From Hirundichthys speculiger (Eukaryota > Chordata > Actinopteri > Beloniformes > Exocoetidae): a stretch of DNA of 64,000 nt. The stretch spans positions 80,001 through 144,000 of the forward strand of contig JAGFBZ010000338.1 in NCBI GenBank assembly GCA_018398805.1, read 5' to 3'. The notes beneath the pieces were generated by a model. That model was not told where the DNA came from, did not search any database, and saw only the letters and a list, made by a program, of their open reading frames with translations. This document shows positions 22,401 to 35,104 of this stretch, one piece after another. Both the position numbers and the translations under genes were made by a program. The stretch's first letter is position 1; every line of letters starts with the position of its first letter.

Positions 22401-25400
22401 GGGTTAGGGTTAGGGTTAGGGTTAGGGTTAGGGGTTAGGGTTAGAGGGTTAGGGGTTAGGGTTAGGGTTAGGGTTAGGGTTAGGGTTAGGGTTTAGGGTT
22501 AGAGGGTTAGGGTTAGGGTTAGGGTTAGGGGTTAGGGTTAGAGGGTTAGGGGTTAGGGTTAGGGTTAGGGTTAGGGGTTAGGGTTAGAGGTTAGGGTTAG
22601 GGGTTAGGGTTAGAGGGTTAGGGGTTATAGGGTTAGGGTTAGGGTTAGAGGGTTAGGGTTAGAGGGTTAGGGTTAGAGGGTTAGGGTTAGAGGGTTAGGG
22701 TTAGGGGTTAGGGTTAGGGTTAGGGTTAGGGTTAGGGGTTAGGGTCTGCTGTCGTGCACGTTTGTGAAGGGACTGCAGCGGTGCGCGACCGTCACAGATC
22801 AGCGGTTCGTTCTTAGCCGCCGTCAGAGGTGGACTTACTTCAGAGAGGGTTAGGGGTTAGGGTTAGAGGGTTAGGGTTAGAGGGTTCGGGGTTAGGGTTA
22901 GAGGGAGGGTTAGGGTTAGAGGGTTTAGAGGGTTAGGGTTAGAGGGTTAGGGTTAGAGGGTTAGGGTTAGAGGGTTAGGGGTTAGGGTTAGGGTTAGGGT
23001 AGAGGGTTAGGGTTAGAGGGGTTAGGGTTAGAGGGTTAGGGTTAGTTAGAGGTTTAGGTTTAGGGTTAGGGTTAGGGTTAGGGTTAGGGTTAGGGTTAGG
23101 GTTAGGGTTTAGGGTTAGAGGTTAGTTAGGGGTTAGGTTAGAGGGTAGGGTTAGGGTTAGGGTTAGGTTTAGGGGTTAGGGTCTGCTGTCGTGCACGTTT
23201 GTGAAAGGACTGCAGCGGTGCGCGACCGTCACAGATCAGCGGTTCGTTCTTAGCTGCCGTCAGAGGTGGACTTACTTCAGAGAGCCGGACACTTTAGTCT
23301 GATGGAGCAGTTTCTCGGCGTGGTTCAGGGTTAGGGTTAGGGGTTAGGGGTTACGGTTAGGGTTAGGGTTAGGGTTAGAGGGTTAGGGTTAGGGTTAGGG
23401 TTAGGGGTTAGGGTTAGGGTTAGGTTAGGGTTAGGGTTAGGGTTAGGGTTAGGGGTTAGGGTTAGGGTTAGAGGGTTAGGGGTTAGGGGTTAGGGGTTGT
23501 GGACTTACTTCAGAGAGCCGGACACTTTAGTCTGATGCAGCAGTTTCTCGGCGTGGTTCAGGGCCATCAGGTTGTCTCCCAGCGCCAGCGCCACGTAGGC
23601 GCTGCAGGCCAGGATGGAGCACCTGCACGCCAGGTATGGTTACACATCCTGCCGAACACGGCTGAGTCGTCATGACGATGAAGAGGTGAGCGGTCTCGTT
23701 ACCTGAGGTTTTCCACTTCCTGTTTCCTGAGAGGAGACGACGGAGCTGCAGACAGAAACTTATCTGCCTCTTGACCTTTTCCACTGAAAAACACGGCGGA
23801 TAATAATCAGAGCCGGTCCAGCAGCAGGGTTTATTGCAGGTCAAATTAAATCTTATTTAATTCTTTTTAACGCCCCGCGGAAACCCTGACCAGTCCACCT
23901 GTCCACCACCAGGTACGCTACGTTCACCCCCAGGATGAGGGTCACATGTGGTCTGGTGGGTTCATCATCCATCTATATATATATCCAGGTTTGGGTAGTG
24001 GAGGATTTGATATTTAACTATATTTACAGTACCCGTTTATGTATAAAGTGCCTCTTTGATTGCTTTTGTTGTGAAATGGTGAACATACAGGGCGGCGCTA
24101 GCAGGCTAGCTTGCAGTTGCTATAGCAACCCCAAAATATGGCTTAGCAACTTCAAAGCAACCCCAAGAATGGAGACTATTAAAAATGAAAAAATCTTAAT
24201 TGTGTTAAATAAAATAAAAATGGTGACAATTTAATTTTAAATTAATTTCATGTGTTTTTGTTTTAAATTAAAATAAAAGGAAGACGATTAAAAACGATGA
24301 GAGACTCGTCTCGCGAGAGGTCGCTTACAGGTTATTGTTAAATGGTTTGTAGTCTGGGCTGTTAATGTGCATTTCTCACTGCTGTGAAAAGCAGCATGAC
24401 TATATGGTAAAATTATAATAACGAACTTCAAATTGATTTTTTTTTTTTAATCTGTTTCATGTCATGCGCGCTAGTTTCCGATAGCGCTGATTAGAATGAG
24501 TAGGTGGTAATGACATACATATCCATATTTATGCTATTTAATTGGTATTGCAGTTAAATTGTCCAGCAACTCCATACAATCGTTAGCAACCGCTAAGCAA
24601 CTGCAATGAAAATGTTCTGGCACCGCCGCTGCTGCACATATGAACTAATCTGGAGATCGGTTCCAGTCTGAACGCCGCGGCGGCCGCTGCTAACCTGCAG
24701 GTGTCGCTGTTCTCGCTGCCGCTCTCCGTGCTGCCCGACTGGCTGCAGCTCTTGGAGCTGTTGTCCGTCTTGGCGTCCTGCTGCTGATGTTCAGGAAGCA
24801 GCAGCAGAGCGTTCCTCAGACAGATGGCTGCAAACTCCATACTGGCCACCGGGATGGCCGCCGACTGGCCTTCACTGGAAAACACAGGGGGGGGGGTCAT
24901 GTCTCGTTGCATTCATAAAGTGAAAACCTAGACATGTAGGAATTCCTGTTTACCCATTCTGACCAGTTATTGTACCAAGAATGATTTTCCTGTTGTGTAA
25001 CTGGGTTTTTGAAGAGGATTCTTTAGACAGACTTTCACTGTGGCTCCCTGTGTGTTTGTACAAGGCCATATCTCAGGAATGGCTTGATGTATTATCCAGT
25101 CAAAATAAAGACTATACGTTTCCTCAAAATACAGTTTTGACCCAAAGTTAAGACAATGTTTATTTTTATTCACCGTGAAGACATCTGGAAAAAGCTGGGT
25201 CATCTCACATTCAGGGTCTAGACTGAAAAAGGAAATGAAGGACTGGAACCGTTCCTCTGTTAAAGCCTGGGGCGTTGTGGATGTGTTTAAAGGTTGAGTC
25301 TAAAGCCCTCTTCAGCTTCTGCAGGTGGATGTCGCGGTGCAACGGACTGCGTTTGTGGTCCGGGGAGCGAGTTTTCTGAGTAAGAGGCCATTCAGGGGGC

Positions 25401-28400
25401 ATCCATCCATATCTCACCCTGGAGACAGGTCCAACATCCTGGCAAACATCTACAGCGCGTATCTACAAAACTAAACTCTACCCTGAAACACCTGTCATTT
25501 CAGTGTGGGAGGTGTCATGGCTAGACTGGTCCAGCCTGGTGTCCAGTCTTCATGAAGTCCACACAGCACCAGTAAGAACAGAGTGTGAAGGTTCAGTTAT
25601 CAGGGTAAGAGTATAGTTTTGTTTAAAATATTGCAATCAACGCTCTCAGAGTGCAGGATTACTCGTCGTTCCTAGAATATCTAAAAGTAGGTTTGGAGGA
25701 CGGGCCTTCTGCTACCAGGCACCTTTTTTATGGAACCAGCTACCAGTTTGGGTTAAGGAGGCTGATACTATCTCCATTTTTAAAACTAAATTGAAAACAT
25801 TTCTGTTCAGTAAAGCCTACAGTTAGTCTAAACTATAGTGTGTAGGGGCTAATAGTTATAACTATAGTTGTAGTAGTAAGACTAGAGTAGCTCGTCTTAA
25901 TCACAGCTTCGTCATAGCTATGCTGCTATAGGCCTACGCTGCAGGGAGACACCAACATGATCTGCTGAGTGGTGTCTCCACTGCTCTTCTCCTTTTTCTT
26001 CCCTTTCTCTCCCCTCCTCCTCCAGCTCATTTATAATTATTTGGGAGCACCCTGCTACTGAAACTGTGCTCCATTTTCCTTGCCTTCCTGTGTTTGTTGT
26101 GCTGTTTCTGCCCCCTTTTCTCTTTGTGTATTTGCAGGCCAGAGTTTCCTGGGTTTCATGCTGACTTGCAGTTCCATCCTCTGTCCATCCCGGGGTTCTC
26201 CTCCAATTGTGTTTGGGTACCGACTGGCGTGGTGATCGGCGACCTGGTCCTCTGGCCATCTCATCCCAGTGCTGCTGCCTCCATCTGTTTATGTTTATAT
26301 ATTGCATCCTTTTGCTTGAAATCCTACCCTTCTCTTTTCTTAAACCCCCTCCTCCTCCCCCCTCCTCCCCCTTCTCTCACACACCTCACCTACACCCCAC
26401 CCGCACATTACTGATACTCAAGAGCCTATCATGGCTCATTACGCTGACCACACGCCCAAGGGCCTCCATAGCTCGCTTGCATTCACCCTACAACAATTCC
26501 ACTACTTCTTTATTATTATTTTTTTTTACTTTTTCTGTGCTCTCCTCTCTCTGTCCTACATCTCTCTGTCCTGTCTCCCCTCTTTTCTTTCTCTACCCGG
26601 CTGGCCTTCGGCAGGAAGGTCCCCCCATATGAGCCAGGTCCTGCTCAAGGTTTCTTCCTCTTAAAGTGGAGTTTTTCCTTGCCACTGTTTGGTATAAAGG
26701 TTTTTTTTCTCCCTACGTGGGAGTTTTTTACCTGCCATTATCATTGATTGGATTTAATTATATAATCTTAGTTGATGATATTTGCTCGGGGGTCATGCTC
26801 TGGGTCTCTGTAAAGCGCCTAGAGACAATTGTCATTGTAACAGACGCTATATAAATAAAATTGAATTGAAAATTGAATTGAACGCAACATAATTCAATTC
26901 AATTCAAAATACTTTATTAATCCCCCAAAGGGGAAATTCAAGTTTCAGTACACCAGTCTGGTGTTCTAGAGAAGCTGCTAGTGTCCAGCGCTCCTTTTCA
27001 TGTCCAGGTCCCGTGGTCCGAGTGCTAACTCTAGTTAACAGCCTTTAAAACAGTTAACAGCCGTTAGAACAGTTAACAGCCGTTAACATCCGTTAGAACA
27101 GTTAACAGCCGTTAAAACAGTTAACAGCCTTTAAAACAGTTAACAGCCGTTAGAACAGTTAACAGCCGTTAGAACAGTTAACAGCCGTTAGAACAGTTAA
27201 CAGCCGTTAGAACAGTTAACAGCCGTTAGAACAGTTAACAGCCGTTAGAACAGTTAACAGCCGTTAGAACAGTTAACAGCCGTTAAACAGTTAACAGCCG
27301 TTAGTTAACACAGTTGTTAACAGTTAACACAGTTTTAAAACAGTTAACAGCCGTTAAAACAGTTAACAGCGTTAAAAACAGTTAACAGCCGTTAACAGCA
27401 GCCGTTAAACAGTTAACAACAGCCGTTAACAGTTTTAACAGCCGTTAAAACAGTTAACAGCCGTGAAAAAACAGTTAACAGCCGTTAAACAATTTAACAG
27501 CCGTTAAAACAGTTAACAGCCGTTAGAACAGTTAACAGCCGTTAATACAGTTTAACAGCCGTTAAAACAGCGTTTTAACAGCCGTTAAAACAGTTACAGC
27601 AGTTAAACAGTTAACAGCCGTTAACACCGTTAACAAAAACCGTTAAAACAGCCGTTAACAGTTAACAGCCGTTAAACAGTTAACAGCCGTTAGAACAGTT
27701 AACAGCCGTTAGAACAGTTAACATCCGTTAACACAGTTAACATCCGTTAGAACAGTTAACAGCCGTTAGAACAGTTAACAGCCGTTAGAACAGTTAACAT
27801 CCGTTAACACAGTTAACAGCCGTTAAAACAGTTAACGGCCGTTAAAACAGTTAACAGCCGTTAAAACCAGTATATCTCCATAATGATGACCAGTGAGATA
27901 TCTCCAGGTCAGAGGAGGAAACACCGATGAACCAGACCGTCTCCTCTGGGAAGACTGAGCTCCTTCAGTCCGGCGAGCAACGGAGCCGACCGTCCCAGAG
28001 CCAGGTTCATCATGCGGACCGGACCGGGCCGTTGTCGTCTCCCCCGGCGGTGCTGGGCCCCACCAGGTCACCAGACGGCCCCTGCCAGGTCAGCTGACCC
28101 ATCCGGCGTGTAGACAGTTGGACGGGGGCAGCATGCCGCCGCCGCTACGTCGGGGGCCCGTCCCGGCTCCGTGACGCTGCAGCCCGGATCCAGTGGCGGT
28201 GGTTGCCGCGGGTAGCAGTTCAGGACTACTTAGCTTAGCTTTCCCGAACCGGCCTCCAGCAACACCGTCCATGTCCACGGCGGCAGGTCTCCACCAGCCG
28301 CAAGAGGACCGATCCGCCCCCTGCAGACAGTATGTAGACATCCGACCACAGACCACCACAAACCGGGGACAAACTGGAGCGTCCAGCGTCCAGCGTCGCA

Positions 28401-31400
28401 GGGACAAGTCCCGGAGCAGCAGCGAGAAGCGTCCATGCCAGGCGTCGTCCGGGCAACAACCATTATGTGTTGAAATACATTCTGGTAGCTTGATTTTTTT
28501 CATGGGTGACATATCAGAGTTCAAAAGAGGACAAATTGTTGGTGCACATCTTGCTGGCGCAACTGTGATCAAGACAGCAAGTCTTTGTGACGTATCAAGA
28601 GCCGCGGTATCCATGGTAACGTCAGCATACCACCAAGAAGGACCAATCACATCCACCAGGATCAACTGTGGACCCAAGAGGAAGCTGTCTGAAAGGGATG
28701 TTCAGGTGCTAAAACATAAAACTACAGCGGCAGAATAAATGTGCACCTGAACTCTCCTGGTTCCACCAGAACTGTCCGTCAGAACCTCCACTGGGTCAGT
28801 AACCCGGCCGGGCTGCTGTAGCCAAACCTTTGGTCACTCGTTCCAGTGCCAAACACTGGTTTCAATGGTGCAAGGAGTGAAAATCTTGGGCTGTGGACAA
28901 GCTGAAACATGTATTGAGTCCAGCTTTACTGTTTTCTCCCACATCTGGGAGAGTTAGAAACCCCAAAGAAACGGACCACCCAGACTGATGCATCCCAGAG
29001 TGCAGCATGGGGGGGGGGGGGATCAGTGATGGTTTGGGCTCCATATCATGACATTCCCTTGGTCCAATACTGGTTCTGGATGGACCAATACTTGGTCCAA
29101 TACTGGTTCTGGATGGGCCAATACTGGTTCTGGATGGGCCAATACTTGGTCCAATACTGGTTCTGGATGGACCACTGCCAGAGACTACCGGAACCATCCT
29201 GGAGGACCATGTGCCATCCAGTGGTTCAAACATCGTATCCTGAAGGCGGTGCCATGTAATCAGGATGACAGTACACCAGTACACCCAGTAAGACTGGTGA
29301 CAGACTGGTTTGATGAACATGAAAGTGGAGTTGAACATCTTTGGTCTGCAGTCACCAGATCTGAATATTATTGAGCCACTTTGGGGTGTTTTGGAGGAAC
29401 GAGGCTTCAGATCCCTCTGACCACTGAGCAGGTCTAGTATATGTCATTCCCAAGATGAACTGACGCTGTACAGGCTGCAAAAGGAGGCTCCACACCAAAC
29501 TAATAAATGATTGTGCTCTAAAACCAGGTGTTGCAGTTTCATTGTCCAACCGCTGTACATTCCAGCTGTTACACCTTCTTCAAGACAGACAGATCTTTGA
29601 CGGTAAAAACTCCTTACCAATTACTGTCACATCCTTTTCTGACCCTCAGACTCTGGAGAGAAGCTCCTGTCTTTTCATCACCCTTAATAAATTATTGAAA
29701 CACCTACCTGGATCAAAAAAAGAAAAGTCCTTTCTTAAACAAGACAAGATTTGGTTCTCATAATGTTTTTTTCCCCTCAATAAGATACAGTCATGGAAAA
29801 AATTATCAGACCACCCTTGTTTTCTTCAGTTTCTTGTTCATTTTAATGCCTGGTACAACTAAAGGTACATTTGTTTGGACAAACATAACGATAACCACAA
29901 AGATTGCTCATAAGAGTTTTATTAAGAGCTGATATCTTACCATTTTCCATGGTTTTCTTGATTATAACCTAAATCACTTAAGTTTTTACATCAATAGCTA
30001 TGGCGTTGTACTGCCAAAAACACTGCTTTTATGCATTCAGTGTTTTCTTTTCTGTCTGTTTTAGTCACATGATGACGTTTAGTGGTACCAGGTATTAAAA
30101 TGAACAAGAAACTGAAGAAAAAATGGTGGTCTAATAATTTTTTCCATGACTGTATGTCTTGAAAAAGGGGCGCTTCCTTATATTTGTGTAAATACAATAA
30201 TACTAAATAATACAGGTTTTGCTAAATTCCTCCAGTAACAGAATCAGTCTGAGAGAAAAAGATTTAGATTTTATCAGACTTGTTAATAAATGAATATGGA
30301 GAAGTTTTTCTATGGAATTTGATTTGTGAAGGTGAAACAAAGATTTGACTGAAATCAAAACTGTCACCCAGTCACGCCCCGCCGGACGCCGCCGCGCCCC
30401 GCCGGACGCAGTCTGAGAAAGTGTGAGATGTGAGGACTTCCACACTGACCTGTAGATGGTGTTCTGGGCAGACTGGGACGCCAGGACGATCTTTCGATGG
30501 TAGCCCTGCCCGATCACAGATTGAACTATCCCTTTTTTACAGGGTAAGCCTTTGTTCTCCTGCTCTGAGCCCTGCAAACATGAACACAGAGACCGTAAAG
30601 ACCCGTGATGATCTGGGTTCACCTGGTCACAACTTCAGGACGACTGCAAACATCAGAAGAGCAATCATGTCAGGAAGTGCTAGTAGTGCTGGGCAATATG
30701 ACAATATATATCGTGAGGACAATATAAAAGTGTGTATCGTGCCATTTCTCTTCTATCGTTTCTATCGTTTCTAATCTAATTTTATCAATTATTACAGCAA
30801 ATATGTAATTAAATAACCTGCAATGATAAATTTGATAGAAACATATCTACTTCTACAAAGTAGCCTTTTATGTTTGCACTTTTATTCATGGTTAATGCCT
30901 TAAACAGAGTTCTCTTCAACCCTGATGTTTACTTTAGACACTTTATATTGGTTTGCAAACTTTGCACTACAAGGTTACAGATTTCAGAAAGTTGAAAAAT
31001 AATTTGTGTTTATTTTTTTATAGCTGAACTTCAGTGCAAAAATGTGTTTTTCCTCTCAGAAACTGTTGTGCACTTTAAAAAAATGTGAAAGCTACTGTAC
31101 CTCTGTACCTACCTGTTTTTGCTGCACTAAAATGTATGTTTGTGACAGTTCAGCTAAATGTCCTTTCAAAATAAAGTTGAAAAGTAAGCAATGAAATTTT
31201 TGTCAAACTTTTCAGAGAATAACTGAAAACATACTTTATTATGGTATATCGTGATATATATCGTTATCATGATATAAAATAGTCCATATCGTGATATATG
31301 ATTTTTTCCATATCGCCCAGCACTAAGTGCGAGAAGATTCTGAATAAATATGTAGTTTTCTCTGTATGTAGTCATGTGACACAGAAGGTTTTATTGTGAT

Positions 31401-32699
31401 TATTATGTATCAGAACATAAATGTAGTTATTAAAGTGGCTGATCATTTTATTTCACCGCAAAGCTTCCTGAGATTACCTCTGTTGTGATTTGGTTGTGCA
31501 AGAAAACCCAGATGTAATAAAAATTCAGCGCGCTGAAAGAGAACGGCGTGTAAACCCACGTACCCCCTTGTTGGCGGCGATGCAGCACTCGGCGAGCCGC
31601 AGCCACAGCCGCGGGTTGGAGTGGTAGACCTGCACCGCCTCCATCAGACACTCGAACGCCGCCAGAGGCCTGCCGACGTGCAACAGCTGGATCCCGCAGT
31701 TGTACAGCAGCTCGTAGCGCTTGTTGGCCAGTAACGCACACATCGGGATGCCTGAGAACATTTTAGCTGCAGGAGAAACAGGAGACACTGATGAACTCCG
31801 ATAGTTCATGGATGAGTAGTGGATTAGTCAACCATCATGTCATGCGTGTCATCTATTGAAGTATTTCTGTGCCATCTGAGTTTGAATACGAATTTTTAAG
31901 ATTGAAATTTTTCAGCATCAAAATCAGACTTTGAATTTTAAAAAACATCAGATTTCTAGCACTGAATTTTTTTTTGCCTCTGAATTTTATTTTGTTAAAA
32001 TAAATTCAGTGTTAAAAAAAATTGTTGTCTTAAAATATTCAGTTTTTCAAAATTCAACACACAAAGAAATTCAATACCCCCAAAAGTTCAGTGTAAAAAA
32101 AAAAAATCAACATCTCAAAAAAATTCAGTATAAACAAATTCAATTTCTAAAAAAAAAAAAAAAATAAGTGTAAAAAAATTCAGTGTAAAAAAATTCAACC
32201 TAAAAAAATTCAGTGTAAAATATTCAACCTCAAAAAAATTCAGTGTAAAAAGAACCAGACTCAACATCCGGTCACCAGGAGAGCAACGATCCCTGTCTCA
32301 ATTCAGCCAACGTCCAGCCATCACGTTACGCTCCATTGGTCATGTGACACCCACCCAGATAGTAAGACACCGGTCGTGCAGCAAACTCAGTTGATGGTGC
32401 TGCGTTGAGTCTGTTTACTTTATTTGCTGTTTGTATTAAACATTTAAAATAGATTTAGTAAATGATATTATTAATTTTAACACTGTACAATTACGTGCAA
32501 AGCACGTTGACCATGGAGTGTAACGTGATTGGCTGGACGTTGGCTGAATGAATTGACAGGGATTTGCTTCTCCCTGGTGACCCGGATGTGAGTCTGGTTC
32601 TTTACACTGAAATTTTTTACACTGATTTTTTGAGGTTGAATTTTTTACACTGATTTTTTTTTAGAAATGAATTTTTTTACACTGAATTTTTTGAGATGT

Positions 32700-32735
<36 letters not shown>

Positions 32736-34924
32736 TGAATTTTGGGGTGTTGAATTTCTTTACATGTTGAATTTTGAAAAACTGAATATTTTAAGACAAC
32801 AATTTTTTTTACACTGATTATTTTAAACAAATAAAATTCAGAGGCAAAAAGAAAAATTCTGCTAGAAATCTGATGTTTTTTAAAATTCAAAGTCTGATTT
32901 TGATGCTGAAAAATTTCAATTTTAAAAATTCGTATTCAAACTCAGGTGGCACAGAAATACTTCCATAGTCATCAGCTTCAGGCCACAGAAACGTCACGCA
33001 CTAGCTTCGCTGAGGTTTAGAGTTTAACCCTGTATTAAACACCTATGTGACATAAGACAGTCATGTGACAACCTAAACACAGTTGCTCTGCCATCAGCTC
33101 CCGTGGTTTAAAAATAAATAAATGTTACATCAACCACTAGAGGGCTCTTTCTGCGTGTTAGCTTAAACCTGATAGAGGTAAGTTTTAACAGTTTAAGTCA
33201 TTTCTTGAACATAAGAGACATGTATCTCAGCCTACACGCTTAACACGTGCACGGTGCTGCCTCTAAATCAATTACCATCAGGAAACTACACATTGAGTGA
33301 TTATTAATTCATCAGGATCAATACTCAGTGTGAAAAACGCACACACATACACAGCTTTTGAGTCGTTTGGTGCTATATTGAAATGGTTCTGCTGATCCCT
33401 TCCTCAAATCACCATCTTATGATAGTGAAGTACACGTGCATAAATGATCCCAGGAGCTTTATCATCCTGAGCAGTTGCCGCTGGTAGGATCTTCCAAGAT
33501 AAACTTGTCCAGGTGGAAGGCCCAAACAAAAAGAAACACTACAGAACTGAATATCCCTCTACACAGGGTGAGTAGGGGCCCGGGGGGGGGGCTTTTCCTC
33601 CCCCTGGGGTCTCCCTGAACAGGGTTCCTGGGTACCTGTGGACTCATAGCCTGCGGGGGCGGGGCCAGCTATATGAGCCATGAGCCATATCATCTGGGTA
33701 CCAGTCAAAGACTCGGGCCTTGGCATCCTGACCCGAAGCTTCCCAAACTGCCTCTTGGGACATGAAGTATCATCTGTTTGTTGAGGAAGGAACCTGAGCT
33801 CGTGCAACAGGTCTTGACTAGATATTGTAGGGCTACAACACACACCGTGGGCTCTGGAACGGATCTCCTCAACTGGGTGGACTTTGTTCCAGTCTGGAGT
33901 TAGGGTTAGGGTAACTTAGCTAACGTACGACTCCGAGCTTAGCGCCTGTTCGTTGGGGTTTTCATCAGTAGATGAGAAGGTAGCTGATCTGAATCTGGGC
34001 CAGCGTTACGTTGTTGGACTGTGCTGTCCACAGTTTGTCCATAACAAACACCACGTACAACAGTGTCCACTAATGCACATGGCACCAGGATACTCTAGAC
34101 CGGTGCTCCCCAACCTTTTTGTAACTGCGGACCAGTCAACGCTTGACGTTTTTACCGCGGACAGGGGGGGGTTACGCCAATAACATAACATAAGTATAAC
34201 ATCAAGGTCTCTGGTAACATCCACTGTACCCATTAAATAAATAACGACAAAAAAAAAAAAAAAAAAAAAAAAAACGCACGCAGAGCGGGGTTGGTACGTG
34301 GGAATCACCTGTCATGATAAATCCTTATTTTTAAGTAGGACTCCTGGTATTTTCTGTTAAAAGCTTTCTTTTTCCTGGACGTCCTCGGCTGTTCTTCTTT
34401 CTCTTCACTGTGCATTTTCCCCTTCACACGGAAACTTTCCAAAGACGTCTGTTTCTTACTCATTTTGCTAGCTGAGTTCAATTTTGGCCCTCAAATGAAC
34501 GAGATGTAACTGAGAAAATCCCGTCACTTTCTCAAAATAAAATATTTTTCAAAATAAAAGCTTGTTCAGATTCAAATAATAAATAAAACTTAAAAAACTA
34601 TTTTTTTCTTGCGCGGCCCGGTACCAATTGATCCACTGCCCAGTACCGGTCCGTGGCCCGGGGGTTGGGGACCACTGCTCTAGACCAGGGGTCTTCAACC
34701 TTTTTTAGCCCAGGGACCCCTTGGATGAGAGAAAAACAGAGCAGGGACCCCTGCTTGTAATTCTTATTTCCCCCCCCCTTTTTTTTTTTTTTAATGTGTC
34801 ACATTTTAAGCCTGGCTTATCATAACTTTTAGATGTATTTTATTCTGCTTATTTCACCTTATTAACTAATTCCTGACTGGGTTATTAGCCTACATGTGTT
34901 TATGGTTGATAAAACTTTCATGTA

Positions 34925-34956
<32 letters not shown>

Positions 34957-35067
34957 GTTGGTATGAGACAATATTTTCTATTATTGTTATTTTCCAACAA
35001 TGAAACGTTTAACTTCAGGCAGTTATATATTTAGAACTGTCTGTATATATATCTATCTCTGTCTATA

Positions 35068-35104
<37 letters not shown>

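Larger units (their letters stand above)
22221..23497 (+). repeat. Interstitial telomere-like (TTAGGG)n array with embedded unique blocks
   Basis: TTAGGG mixed with GGGGTTA and AGAGGGTTA variants, G-rich on plus. It is interrupted by two copies of a unique block (22744-22847 and 23181-23327). The array ends directly at the donor of CNOT10 exon 14. Confidence 0.95.

Noticed and set aside
24116..24129. GTTGCTATAGCAAC as an RFX/X-box regulatory site
   Set aside because: Perfect palindrome, but inside what may be an old transposon in an intron; no supporting context.
28090..28738. GC-rich overlapping open frames on both strands
   Set aside because: No recognisable domain; lies directly before a Tc1 pseudogene; likely repeat composition.
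33462..33843. Minus-strand frames of 61 and 94 codons
   Set aside because: No family match I can support; next to LINE remnants.
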